From Myxococcales bacterium (GTDB lineage Bacteria; Myxococcota_A; Polyangia; Polyangiales; Ga0077539): 64,000 nucleotides of DNA. A program made the translations under genes and the position numbers. Below are positions 33,466 to 41,405 of this stretch, piece by piece; the first letter of the stretch is position 1; each line of letters starts with the position of its first letter. The stretch covers positions 124,001-188,000 of the forward strand of contig JAAFIF010000005.1 of NCBI GenBank assembly GCA_013298625.1. Direction: 5' to 3'. The notes under the pieces are model-generated. The model did not search any database. It was not told the DNA's origin and saw only the letters and a program-made list of their open reading frames with translations.

Positions 33466-35460
33466 CTAGCGCTTCGCCACTGCGCCGAGCGCCGCCTTGA
33501 GCGCGGCGCCCTTCTTCGCGTCGACCATCGCGATGTACGCGATCTTGCCCTCGACCCACTGTTCGAAGTGCGGTCGCCCCTCGCGGTTTTGCGCGTCGAG
33601 GCCCGTGAACTTCGCTTGATGCAGGATCGCCCGCAGCCGCTTGTACTCGTCTCGCGGCACCGTCACGTGATCGTTGACCACCACGCCCGTGACCGACTGC
33701 CGCGCGCTCTTGCGCTGCACGCGCCCCTTCTTCGGGTTGACCGCGAACCCCTCGTCCTCGACGATCTCGCGGATCTTCGCGAACAACACCGGAAGCTCGC
33801 CGCGGTGCCCTTCGTCCGCGCTCAGCGTGAGGTCGTCGGCGTACCGCGTGTACGTCCAGCCCATCTTCGTCGCGAGGCCCGCGAGCCGCCGGTCGAGCCT
33901 GCGCGCGACTTGATTGCTGAGCGCGGGCGACGTGCACGCGCCCTGCGGCAGCGCGCGCGGGCCGAGCGCCACGTGGTACGGCTTGCCGTCGTACTCGATC
34001 ACGCCCCGCGGGCTCTCGGTGCAGAGCAATGCGAGCACCGTCGCGACCGAGGGCGAATAGCCCACTTTCTCGAGCACGCCCCGGACGCGCGCGAAGCTGA
34101 TCGTCGGGAAGAAGTCCTTGAGATCCAAGTTGATCACCACGTCGCGCTTCACGTGCGGAAGCGCGTTGGTGACCGTCGAGTGGCCGCGGATGAACCCGTG
34201 CGCCGGCGCCTCGGTCGGCAGCTTCTCGAGCACGTTGCGCAGCACCCACTCTTGCGCGCGCGCGAGCTTCTCGTGCGGCGCCGAGAGCGAGCGCGTCCCG
34301 CCGCTGCGCTTGGGCACGGTAAACGTCACGTAGTGGGTCTTCTCCGCAGCGTCGCTGTGAAACGTGAGCCAGCGCAGCTCGGTGATCGTCGTGCGCAGCG
34401 CGTCCGCGACGTCCTTGGGCGAGGCGAGCACCGGCAGCCCTTGGGTCGAGAGCTTCTCGATGTCCGAGCGCCGATCGCTCAGTCGACTCGAGACGCCGCG
34501 GCCGAGATAGACGATGTCCGTGGCCTTGCGACGCGCGACGGACTCGGCGTGCCTGCGCTTCTTCTCGGCCGCCTCGCGGATCTTCTCGGCCTTTCTGCGC
34601 ACTTTTTCTTCGCGCATCTGGCGGATCGCGTCGTCCGCGGTCTTCGCGGCGGCCGTCGCGGCGAGGCGAGCGGCGTCCGAGTGCCGAAGCCAGAGGTCGC
34701 CGACGCGATGGATCTCGGTGATCTGCGCTTCGGAGAGCAGCCCGCGCAGGATCAACCCGCGGTCGATGATCGCCGTGCGCTCGTCGCTCTGCGGCGGAAT
34801 CGTGTCGACCCGACCGATCCACGCGGTCTTGTACGGGTCGATCTTCACCGCACGCGCGCGCAGCTCTTCGGCCGAGAGCGTGAGGATCTCTGGGCGCGCG
34901 TAGGGATCCGCTGCCGTGCGGTACGCGCCGCCCGCGCTGCCGGGCGAGCGGTAGGGCCCTCCCGTGCTCGTCGGCGTCGATCGCGTTGGCGTTGGCGTTG
35001 GCGTTGGCGTTGGCGCGCGCCCGCCACGGGCGGTCACTGTTGGCGCGCGCGTGGCGCCCGAGGTGGTCGCGCGGCGCGGGGGCGGCGGGGGCGGCGGCTC
35101 GCTGTCGGCCTCGACCCTGGGCTTGACCGTGTCCGGCGTCGTGCCCGCCACGCGCGTGCCCGCGGGGTGATAGACGAAGCGGTAGACCGACTTGGGGTCG
35201 ATCGACCGGCCGTAGTTGAACGGGCCGAAGTACCCGCGCACGTACAGCCGATCGAGCGCGTCGGCGATGGCCTCCATCACTTCGTCCGTGCGGTCCTCGC
35301 GCGGAACGATGTCGTACCCGAGCTCGAGCGGCGTGAAGACCGAGCGTCCGCTCACCCTGCGCACGAGCGCGACGCGCACGGCCTGTTCGATCTGTGCGTC
35401 CGCGTCTGCGCCGCGACCGCTACGAAAGAACGCCCTGATCCTGTCCCACAGTCCTGCCAT
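33466..35460 (-). CDS. Retron reverse transcriptase with long N-terminal extension
   Basis: A 664-residue RNA-directed DNA polymerase that would copy the msd RNA encoded just upstream into branched msDNA. The polymerase core spans about 310-650 and carries the retron hallmarks: NALPH at 432-436 (NAxxH of region X), catalytic YADDL at 540-544, and VTG at 590-592 (region Y), plus LPQGACTSPALSN before YADD. The first 310 residues are extra: about 100 residues of unknown fold, a Pro-rich linker (PPPPPPP, then a PTPTPT run) at about 115-165, and a Lys/Glu/Ala coiled coil at about 265-305. Myxobacterial retron polymerases have extensions, but this one is very long. ATG 35460 is preceded by GAGG. 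The ncRNA ends 70 bases upstream. Confidence 0.95.
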   Translation of the reverse strand: MAGLWDRIRAFFRSGRGADADAQIEQAVRVALVRRVSGRSVFTPLELGYDIVPREDRTDEVMEAIADALDRLYVRGYFGPFNYGRSIDPKSVYRFVYHPAGTRVAGTTPDTVKPRVEADSEPPPPPPPRRATTSGATRAPTVTARGGRAPTPTPTPTPTRSTPTSTGGPYRSPGSAGGAYRTAADPYARPEILTLSAEELRARAVKIDPYKTAWIGRVDTIPPQSDERTAIIDRGLILRGLLSEAQITEIHRVGDLWLRHSDAARLAATAAAKTADDAIRQMREEKVRRKAEKIREAAEKKRRHAESVARRKATDIVYLGRGVSSRLSDRRSDIEKLSTQGLPVLASPKDVADALRTTITELRWLTFHSDAAEKTHYVTFTVPKRSGGTRSLSAPHEKLARAQEWVLRNVLEKLPTEAPAHGFIRGHSTVTNALPHVKRDVVINLDLKDFFPTISFARVRGVLEKVGYSPSVATVLALLCTESPRGVIEYDGKPYHVALGPRALPQGACTSPALSNQVARRLDRRLAGLATKMGWTYTRYADDLTLSADEGHRGELPVLFAKIREIVEDEGFAVNPKKGRVQRKSARQSVTGVVVNDHVTVPRDEYKRLRAILHQAKFTGLDAQNREGRPHFEQWVEGKIAYIAMVDAKKGAALKAALGAVAKR
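34985..35014 (-). repeat. Five-fold GTTGGC repeat in the polymerase linker
   Basis: Five exact head-to-tail copies of GTTGGC (plus strand) encode a Pro-Thr run in the linker of the retron polymerase. Copy number is free to change by slippage in units of two residues. A similar CACCAA run near 36045 encodes part of the tail of the SWIM partner. Confidence 0.9.
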
Positions 35461-35530
35461 CGCAACTCTGCCTCACCGCGCGACGCGCGACGCCCTACGA
35501 GGCGAAGTCCGTGAAGTGCTTGGCCGATGA

Positions 35531-35758
35531 GGCCTGGAGGCCGCGAACACCCGACATTCCAGCTCCTGACAACGATCGCTAACCAAAGCGCGCCCGCACC
35601 CTCGGTGGGAGCTGAACGCGCAGCGTTGCCCTGGCAGCTCCCACCGAGGGTGATGGGCGCGCAAAAGAGCAGCGAGCGTTGGGACGCATGAAAGAGCTTT
35701 CTCTCACCCCGGCGGATCACCGGGAATTGTGGGCTCGAGCGTTCGCGACCTCCAGGCC
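35531..35758 (-). ncRNA. Retron msr-msd non-coding RNA
   Basis: The template RNA of the retron, read on the minus strand from about 35758 to 35531. The a1 arm GGCCTGGAGGTCGCGAAC (35758-35741) pairs over 18 positions with a2 GTTCGCGGCCTCCAGGCC (35548-35531), with a single U-G pair. Between them lie an msr part with a CCCGG/CCGGG hairpin (35708-35724) and a weak AGAG/CTCT hairpin (35693-35704), then an msd part with a very long stem at 35588-35662. Order a1, msr, msd, a2, then polymerase gene is standard for retrons. The branching G should lie just inside a1 but I cannot fix it. The msDNA is likely around 100-120 bases. No protein is encoded here. Confidence 0.88.
35588..35662 (-). repeat. msd long stem-loop (future msDNA hairpin)
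   Basis: CACCCTCGGTGGGAGCTG (35597-35614) and CAGCTCCCACCGAGGGTG (35635-35652) are perfect inverted copies, 18 pairs. Outside a small internal bulge (one versus two bases) eight further pairs GCGCGCCC/GGGCGCGC continue the stem. The 20-base top holds a mini-hairpin AACGC/GCGTT. This is the part that becomes the double-stranded portion of the msDNA. Confidence 0.9.
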
Positions 35759-35943
35759 GCACCGACCGCGCTTCTCGTCTCGCTCGGTCGTGCGGGTCGT
35801 TGTGACCTTCGTTGATTCAGGGACCGTGACAGCGCTCGCAGCGGCGAACGTGTCCCGATCTCTACCAGCTCTCTCTCACCTCGCGCCAGTCGATTTCGAA
35901 CCGCTCTCGACGGGCTGCGACATTCTCTGTCACTCTCGAAACA

Positions 35944-35959
35944 CCCTGTTTTCTCAGGG
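35944..35959 (-). terminator. Short hairpin after the SWIM gene
   Basis: On the minus strand CCCTG and CAGGG form a five-pair stem around AGAAAA, followed by TGTTTC, 12 bases past the SWIM gene stop. It may end the HEAT-SWIM transcript, leaving the msr-msd RNA to its own promoter in 35759-35943. No clear promoter hexamers were found in that 185-base stretch. Confidence 0.4.
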
Positions 35960-35970
35960 AAGAATCCAGC

Positions 35971-37743
35971 TCACTTGAACCAGCGCTCGTACCACTTGGG
36001 CCCTTCCGCGGGCTTGTCCGTCGCGGGTTTGCCGCTCGCCGCACCAACACCAACACCAGCGCCCGTGCTCGTGCTCGCCCCGCGCGCGCTCGTCGGCGCG
36101 GGCGTCGTCTGCGCCTGCATCCGCAGCCCGAGCAAGTGCTGGCACGGGCCTTTGCGCATGCGCGACGTGAAGAAATAGCTGCACGTGCACGTGCCCTTGC
36201 GGATGATCCCGTCGGCGTCGAGGACCGCTTCGCACTTCGTTCCGTTGACGGTGCCGACGATCATGCGACGGTTGCCTTCGACCGCGTTGTCGCGCTGCAC
36301 CTTCACGCGCCCCGATCGCCACGCGTCGCGCGCCGCCACGAGCTCGGGGTGCTCGGGCCCGATCAGCGTCTCGCTGAGCGCCACCGGCAAGATCGGCCGC
36401 CAGCGAAACACCTCGCCGCTGAAATCGTAGACGCACTGCCCCTGCTTCGCGAGCAGCTGCATCGACCCGAGCAGCACCTCGGGCGAGGCGCCCGTCAGCG
36501 AGACCAGCTCGCTGTACGTCATCCGATGCTTCTCTTTGAGCGCGCCGCTCGCCACGTCGAGCACCCGCGCGTCCGTGCGAAATCCGCCCGAAATCAAGTC
36601 CAACGCAGCGCCCGAGCTCCAGTCGTTGCTCGTCCATCCCGACAGCGCCAGCACGAAGCGCATCTCGCCCATGTGCGCGATCCACACCGACGGAAGCCCG
36701 CTGCCGAGCAGCACCACCTCGACGCGCTCGACCATCGGCAGCAGCCGCGCCAGCACCATCAGCCGACGCCGTCCCCACACCTTGATCTCTTCGGGACGCT
36801 CGCCATCATACGCCGGCCCCCGGCTCTCGATCGCCACGTCGAACGGGTCCACCACCACGCGCGGCTTGCGCCCCGGCTCGAGCAAGAACCGCAGCGACCG
36901 CGGGCCGCTCTTCTCTCGATGCCGTCGCAAGTACGCGAGCAGCGAGTACACGACGTCCGTCGACAGCTCGACCCGTCGCCCAGGCAGCCCCATCGCCGCA
37001 GAAATCTGCCCGAAACCCCGCAGCCACGAGGGAGGCAGATCGATCTTCTCTTCGCGGTAGTCCGCGTGCCCCTCGACCTTCACCTCGAAGCCCGTCGGGT
37101 CCACCTGCAAGCGCGTCGGACGGTAGCTCCGCAGCCCCTGAAAGTGATCGTAGAGCGCCATCGAGTAATCGACGTTCGTCGTCCCGAGCCCCGCCTTGCC
37201 CTCGTGCTCGAACCCGTCGCGATCGACCAGCAAGCACCCGTAGCTCGCCTCGTCCTTCGCGAAGCACTCGAAGAACACCACGTCCGGCGCCACCGTCACC
37301 ACTGGGTCGCACGGGACCAGGTGCCGAAACAGCTCGGGGTCGCGCGAGGACAGCTCCGACGCCCAGCGCCGACGCGCCGTCCAGTACAGCGAGTGCAGGC
37401 GCTTGAAGTCCTCGTGCAGGTTCGGCGGCAGCGGCTCGCGCGCGATCCGCTCGACCTCTGCGCGACGAGCCTTGTGATAGATCTCCGCCCGCTGCTCGGC
37501 CTCGCGCTGCTGCTCGGCCTCGCGCCACTGCAGGTACGCCGCCTTGTCGCGCTTCTTGAAGCGGTGATCGCCGATCACCACCTCGTGCAGCGCAGAGATC
37601 GCCTCGCGAAACCGCACCGCGTGCCGCACCTGCCCGTCGTAGAAGACCGCAGGCCGCGCGAGGTTCGGAGCAAACGAGAGCGTCTCGGCCGAGCCCGAGC
37701 GCTTGAGCTCGCTGCGTCCCAGGTAGCGAAGATCGACGTTCAC
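35971..37743 (-). CDS. SWIM zinc-finger protein of the retron locus
   Basis: A 590-residue cytoplasmic protein, candidate effector or regulator of the retron. The SWIM motif is C519-x-C521-x12-C534-x-H536 (GTCTCSYFF ... GPCQHLLGLR). Before it, residues about 420-470 (MTYSELVSLTGASPEVLLGS, then MQLLAKQGQCVYDF) look like a winged helix, so the arrangement is winged helix plus SWIM. The N-terminal 400 residues have no recognised fold. The tail is low-complexity Gly/Ala/Val/Thr. The start is GTG 37743, overlapping the HEAT gene stop by four bases (GTGA), so the two are coupled. I recall a winged-helix/SWIM and an ARM-repeat protein as companions of one published retron type; this fits but was not checked. 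Confidence 0.82.
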   Translation of the reverse strand: MNVDLRYLGRSELKRSGSAETLSFAPNLARPAVFYDGQVRHAVRFREAISALHEVVIGDHRFKKRDKAAYLQWREAEQQREAEQRAEIYHKARRAEVERIAREPLPPNLHEDFKRLHSLYWTARRRWASELSSRDPELFRHLVPCDPVVTVAPDVVFFECFAKDEASYGCLLVDRDGFEHEGKAGLGTTNVDYSMALYDHFQGLRSYRPTRLQVDPTGFEVKVEGHADYREEKIDLPPSWLRGFGQISAAMGLPGRRVELSTDVVYSLLAYLRRHREKSGPRSLRFLLEPGRKPRVVVDPFDVAIESRGPAYDGERPEEIKVWGRRRLMVLARLLPMVERVEVVLLGSGLPSVWIAHMGEMRFVLALSGWTSNDWSSGAALDLISGGFRTDARVLDVASGALKEKHRMTYSELVSLTGASPEVLLGSMQLLAKQGQCVYDFSGEVFRWRPILPVALSETLIGPEHPELVAARDAWRSGRVKVQRDNAVEGNRRMIVGTVNGTKCEAVLDADGIIRKGTCTCSYFFTSRMRKGPCQHLLGLRMQAQTTPAPTSARGASTSTGAGVGVGAASGKPATDKPAEGPKWYERWFK

Positions 37744-39467
37744 GCTGATACCTCCGCGCCGAGCGCGTTGAGCTTGAGCTCGGGGACGTGTCGCTTCACC
37801 GCGCCCGCGAGCGCCCCGTTTTTGGCGACCGCTTGCGCGATCGCGGCGAGCGCCGATCGACGCTCGGGCGCGCGCACCGACCGCAGCGCCACCGCCAACA
37901 ACGGCAGCAGATCGTCGGCCTTCGCAGGATCGCTCGCGACCACTTTGGCCACCTGCACGATCGCCCGCTGCTTAGCGCGCGAGCCGCGCTGCACCGCGAG
38001 CAGCACCGTCGCCCACAGGTGCCGCAGCGACCCCTCGTCGAGGACGCTCTGCCTCAACGCGAGGTGCGTCAGCAAAAACGCGCGCGCTTCGCTGTACGGG
38101 CTCTCGGCGAGCGCCGCCCACAACATGGGCTCGTCCGCGAAGCGCCCCGCGGTCTCGAGCGACTCGAGCGCGCACTTGCGCACGTCTTCGTAGCGAGAGT
38201 CGAGCAGCTCGCGAACGTGCTCGGGCCGCGCGTGCTCGCTCGTCTCGAAGAGCCCCAGCAGCCATCGCACGGCGGGCGCGCGCACGACGTCGGCGGGCGC
38301 GTTGCGCATCGCGAGCACCGCTTCGAAATCAGCCTCCGCGGTGATCTTGCGAGCCTTCAGCCACTCGAGGCCGAGCTCGGCCACGGGCGCGGGCCGCGAG
38401 GTCGCAAGCTGCACGCAATGCTCGAGGCTCACGCGCGAGGGCGAGACGTGCTTGAGCACCAGCCGACACAACACCGGCAGCGCGTAGGGGTTGTCCACTT
38501 TGAGCAGCTCGAGCCACTCGCTCACGGACAAGCGCTCGAGCCCCGAAGAGCCCTCGAGCAGCTTCGCGCCCAGCGCCTGCGCTTGCGTGTGCGGGCTCTT
38601 CAAGAGCGCGAGCAGCTGCTCGACCGTGAGCTCTCGCAGCGCGCCCGCGTGCGACCGCTCGAGAAAGCCCGCGGCGACGGTGCGGACCATCGCCGACTGC
38701 GCGCGCACCAACAAGATGAACAGCGGCTCGAACGCGTACGGCTCGCGCCACAGCTCTTCGGCGTAGGGCGCGGGCCGCAGCTCGGCCATCGACCGCCCAG
38801 CGGGGACGCGTACCCCGTCCACCGTGCGACGAATGGCGTCGTTGCCCCAGAAGAGCGCGTGCACGAGGCCCCAGCAGTCCAGCATTTTCTGCGGCGGATC
38901 GAACTGCGTGTCCGCGTACTGCGCCAGCACCCACGAGAGCACGCGCACGTACTCGACCGGCTCGCGACGGGCCATCGCGCGCAGGTATCGCCACGCGCGA
39001 CGCTGCAGATAGCGCCGGGTCTTCATCGTGAATCGCCCCAGGCGATCGGCGACGCTGCGATACGTCGGCACCGCCGGGTCGTCGCGCAGAACGCTGGTCT
39101 TCGCCCGCCCGTACGTCCCCGGAACGCGTCGCTTCGCCGACACCACCACCCGCGGCGCGATGCGGTCGAACGCCACGAGAAAGTGCGCCATCGCCTCGTC
39201 GTCGCCCGCCGCCTCGGCGTGCTTGAACAGCTTCTTCACGAGCGGTCGGTGGTGCGGTCGATCGCAGCCGTCGTCGATGTACGCGAGCAGCGCGTCGCGC
39301 GCGAACCGGCGCTTGTCCGCGGACCAGCGCGGGCCGAAGACCTGGAGCTTTCGCGCCGCGTTGGACGCGTAGAGCTCAGAGAGAAATCGCTCGTCGCCCG
39401 CGTCGAAGTACTCCGACAGCAAGAGCGTCGACGAGCCGGTGTCCGCTGGGGTCTTGGTGCGCACCAT
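37740..39467 (-). CDS. HEAT/ARM-repeat protein of the retron locus
   Basis: A 575-residue helical-repeat protein. Start ATG 39467 gives MVRTKTPADTGSS; the longer frame to 39518 only adds an Arg-rich shadow. The N-terminal 200 residues are basic (RRFARDALLAYIDD, KTRRYLQRRAWRYLRAMARR). From about 230 helix pairs repeat, for example LTVEQLLALLKSPHTQAQAL, then DSRYEDVRKCALESLETAG and later SPYSEARAFLLTHLALR, the pattern of HEAT/ARM solenoids. No enzyme motif or membrane segment is present. It overlaps the SWIM gene by four bases and opens the retron operon. It probably binds the msDNA-polymerase complex or the SWIM protein, by analogy with other three-part retrons. Confidence 0.8.
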   Translation of the reverse strand: MVRTKTPADTGSSTLLLSEYFDAGDERFLSELYASNAARKLQVFGPRWSADKRRFARDALLAYIDDGCDRPHHRPLVKKLFKHAEAAGDDEAMAHFLVAFDRIAPRVVVSAKRRVPGTYGRAKTSVLRDDPAVPTYRSVADRLGRFTMKTRRYLQRRAWRYLRAMARREPVEYVRVLSWVLAQYADTQFDPPQKMLDCWGLVHALFWGNDAIRRTVDGVRVPAGRSMAELRPAPYAEELWREPYAFEPLFILLVRAQSAMVRTVAAGFLERSHAGALRELTVEQLLALLKSPHTQAQALGAKLLEGSSGLERLSVSEWLELLKVDNPYALPVLCRLVLKHVSPSRVSLEHCVQLATSRPAPVAELGLEWLKARKITAEADFEAVLAMRNAPADVVRAPAVRWLLGLFETSEHARPEHVRELLDSRYEDVRKCALESLETAGRFADEPMLWAALAESPYSEARAFLLTHLALRQSVLDEGSLRHLWATVLLAVQRGSRAKQRAIVQVAKVVASDPAKADDLLPLLAVALRSVRAPERRSALAAIAQAVAKNGALAGAVKRHVPELKLNALGAEVSA

Positions 39468-39528
39468 CTTTGGGGAGCCGCGAGGGTACGAGCCGACCCT
39501 CTCGCGCCGCAAGCGCAAGCGTGACGGA

Positions 39529-40383
39529 CTATGTCCGTGCCTTGGTGTTGCGAACGACGGGCTCGCCGCGCGCGGCCTCGGCTTCGTCCGTCGTCGACTC
39601 GACCGCGCTGGCGTCGACGCGCACGCCCGTCGCGGCGCGAGACGGCTGGGATGCAGCGCTCTGGGGGGCGACTTCGCCCTTGCCCTTCTTCTCTTGCACG
39701 TATCGGGCGAAGTCCGTGGACGCAGGCGCGTCGCTCGCCTTCTTGCTGAGCTGGTCGATCTGCTGCGCTGCTGCCTTGAGCGCGGCGGCCACGCCCTGCT
39801 CGACCGCGGACTCGAGCGCCTCGGAGGCCTGCGCGAGCTGCTCTTTGCGTCGCTGCTTGTCTTGCTTCTTTTGCGACTTCTCGGCGGCCTCGCGCGCGCG
39901 GCGATCGTGCTCGTCCTGTCGGTTGCGCAGCTTGTCTCGCACGCGCTCGAGCGCCTTGTCCCGCGCCTCTCGCTCGATGACGAACTCGTTGATCTCTTCG
40001 CGCGTCGGCTCGCGAAACGCGGACAAGAGATGAAACGCCAGCCCGATCCCCCAGCCGATCGCCACCATCGCGGACCACGGCCGGCCCGTCACGAAGAGCG
40101 ACATGAGCACGAGCGCGACGTTGACGATCACGTACGCCGAGAGGTGCGAGAGAAATCCCTGACGCTTCTTCGCGCGAAGCTCGCGGCCGACGTCTTCGCG
40201 CGCGCGATCGGCGTGCACTTCGCCGGCCGCCGCTTCGACCGCAGCGGGGTCGATCCCCGCCTCGCGCGCGGCGGCGACGAGGTCGTCGTGGTCGAGCTCG
40301 TCCTGCGTCGCCGCGCTCTTGTCCGCGGCGCGACGGAGGATCTCTTGCACTTCGGCGGCGCTGTACTTGCGTTGCTCAGCCAT
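39529..40383 (-). CDS. 2TM-domain protein with N-terminal helical motif and long coiled coil
   Basis: A 284-residue inner-membrane protein of unknown role. Residues 1-60 (YSAAEVQEILRRAADK, then LVAAAREAGIDPAAVEAA) are the short SHOCT-like helical motif often found before 2TM domains. Two membrane helices follow at about 80-98 (YVIVNVALVLMSLFV) and 104-120 (AMVAIGWGIGLAFHLL). The rest is a charged coiled coil (KSQKKQDKQRRKEQLAQ) and a disordered tail. Such proteins often accompany sensor kinases; none is adjacent here. ATG 40383 is the only good start. It ends 61 bases from the HEAT gene start on the same strand and could be read through into the retron operon. Confidence 0.75.
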   Translation of the reverse strand: MAEQRKYSAAEVQEILRRAADKSAATQDELDHDDLVAAAREAGIDPAAVEAAAGEVHADRAREDVGRELRAKKRQGFLSHLSAYVIVNVALVLMSLFVTGRPWSAMVAIGWGIGLAFHLLSAFREPTREEINEFVIEREARDKALERVRDKLRNRQDEHDRRAREAAEKSQKKQDKQRRKEQLAQASEALESAVEQGVAAALKAAAQQIDQLSKKASDAPASTDFARYVQEKKGKGEVAPQSAASQPSRAATGVRVDASAVESTTDEAEAARGEPVVRNTKART

Positions 40384-40445
40384 CGAACGACGCGGCGATC
40401 ATGGAGTCGCATGCAGTTTTGCGCCAGTGCCGTATGCTCGCCGCG

Positions 40446-40772
40446 ATGAGCCGTCGTGATGCCCTCTCGGTGCTGCGCAAGATCGCTCTGCTCGCGCCGC
40501 TCACGGCGCCGCTGGCGCTGAGCGCGTGCGGACGAGTCACCGCTGGCGGTGCGAGCGAGCCCGACCCGCGTCCGCGCCCCGAGCAGAGCGCGGCGAACTG
40601 TCCGCCGAGCGCGCCCAGCACGGACGCTCCGTGCCCAGAGATGCAGCGCGGCGCGCGGTGCATCTACCGCGAGAGCTCGACGCGGTGCGTGTGCGACGAG
40701 GGCGCGCGCTGGCAGTGCGCCACGCTGCTGCCGACGCGGGGACCGCTTCCTCCCCCAGAGCTGCCCGCGTGA
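40446..40772 (+). CDS. Small Cys-containing lipoprotein
   Basis: A 108-residue lipoprotein. From ATG 40446 the signal reads MSRRDALSVLRKIALLAPLT and ends in lipobox LALSAC; the N-terminal SRR could also suit the Tat route, though the second Arg pair context is weak. The mature part is Pro/Glu-rich and has six Cys in pairs (NCPP, PCPE, RCIYR, RCVCD, WQCA), so it is probably disulphide-stabilised. Function unknown. Divergent from the 2TM gene and convergent with the HExxH gene, 14 bases apart. Confidence 0.7.
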   Translation: MSRRDALSVLRKIALLAPLTAPLALSACGRVTAGGASEPDPRPRPEQSAANCPPSAPSTDAPCPEMQRGARCIYRESSTRCVCDEGARWQCATLLPTRGPLPPPELPA

Positions 40773-40786
40773 CAATTCGCTGAAGT

Positions 40787-41332
40787 CTACGCGGTCGGAA
40801 GCCCCGCAGAGAGCTTGTCGAACAGCGCCTGCGCGCGCGCGTGGCAGTCGTCCCAATCGACGTTGCGGCGATCGTGCGTGTTGTAGTCGGGACGCGCGAT
40901 CTTGCTCTCGTGCAGGCCGAACACCGGCGCGAGCAGGCGCTCGAGCAGCATCACGCACACCTCTTCGTTGTCCGACTCGACGGGCTCGACCACGATCTCG
41001 CCCGGCCCGAGGCCGTAGTTCTCGCGGTTGCGCCGCTCTTTGGGCGCGACGAAGAAGTGACAGACCTCGTGCAAGAGCTTCTCGCTGTCGCAGCCGTGAT
41101 CCCAGGCGACCCAGAACGAGCGGCCGTCGAAGCCGACGGGCTGCGCGTAGAAGGGAGCCTTGCCGCGGGTCTCTCGGACGAGGCGCACGCCCTTGCCCGT
41201 GACGCGGCTCGTCCACGAGCGCATGGCGCCGAAGCGTGTCCCGCACCGCGAGCGAGGCTCGTCGCAGCACGCGACGCGCTCGTCGCCCTTGGGGAGTGCA
41301 GTGTTGTTGCGGCTGTGTGTCGTGGGCTTCAT
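40787..41332 (-). CDS. Hypothetical protein with HExxH motif (possible metalloprotein)
   Basis: A 181-residue protein without signal peptide or membrane segment. SEKLLHEVCHFFVAP contains HEVCH, an HExxH zinc-binding motif of metallopeptidases, and a Glu-rich helix NEEVCVMLLERLL follows about 30 residues later and could supply the third ligand. The N-terminus has four Cys (ACCDEPRSRC). This looks like an ImmA/IrrE- or DUF-type minimal metallopeptidase, but I do not recognise the exact family. ATG 41332 is preceded by GAAGGACGC at good spacing, which supports the long form. Confidence 0.65.
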   Translation of the reverse strand: MKPTTHSRNNTALPKGDERVACCDEPRSRCGTRFGAMRSWTSRVTGKGVRLVRETRGKAPFYAQPVGFDGRSFWVAWDHGCDSEKLLHEVCHFFVAPKERRNRENYGLGPGEIVVEPVESDNEEVCVMLLERLLAPVFGLHESKIARPDYNTHDRRNVDWDDCHARAQALFDKLSAGLPTA

Positions 41333-41405
41333 CGCGCGTCCTTCGTGCTCGACGGCGCGCTTTTCACCACGATTTCGGCGCGTGGGCTAGAGCAAGAATT
41401 GCCGC

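Noticed and set aside
34985-35014. GTTGGC repeats as a CRISPR-like array
   Set aside because: There are no spacers; it is a six-base microsatellite inside a coding linker.
33466-35460. Reverse transcriptase as a group II intron or diversity-generating element
   Set aside because: There is no maturase/endonuclease domain, no intron RNA or template/variable repeat pair; NAxxH, VTG and an msr-msd upstream point to a retron.
36136-38193. 685-residue plus-strand open frame opposite the SWIM and HEAT genes
   Set aside because: Arg/His/Gln-rich shadow with no motif; the minus strand has a SWIM motif and coupled gene ends.
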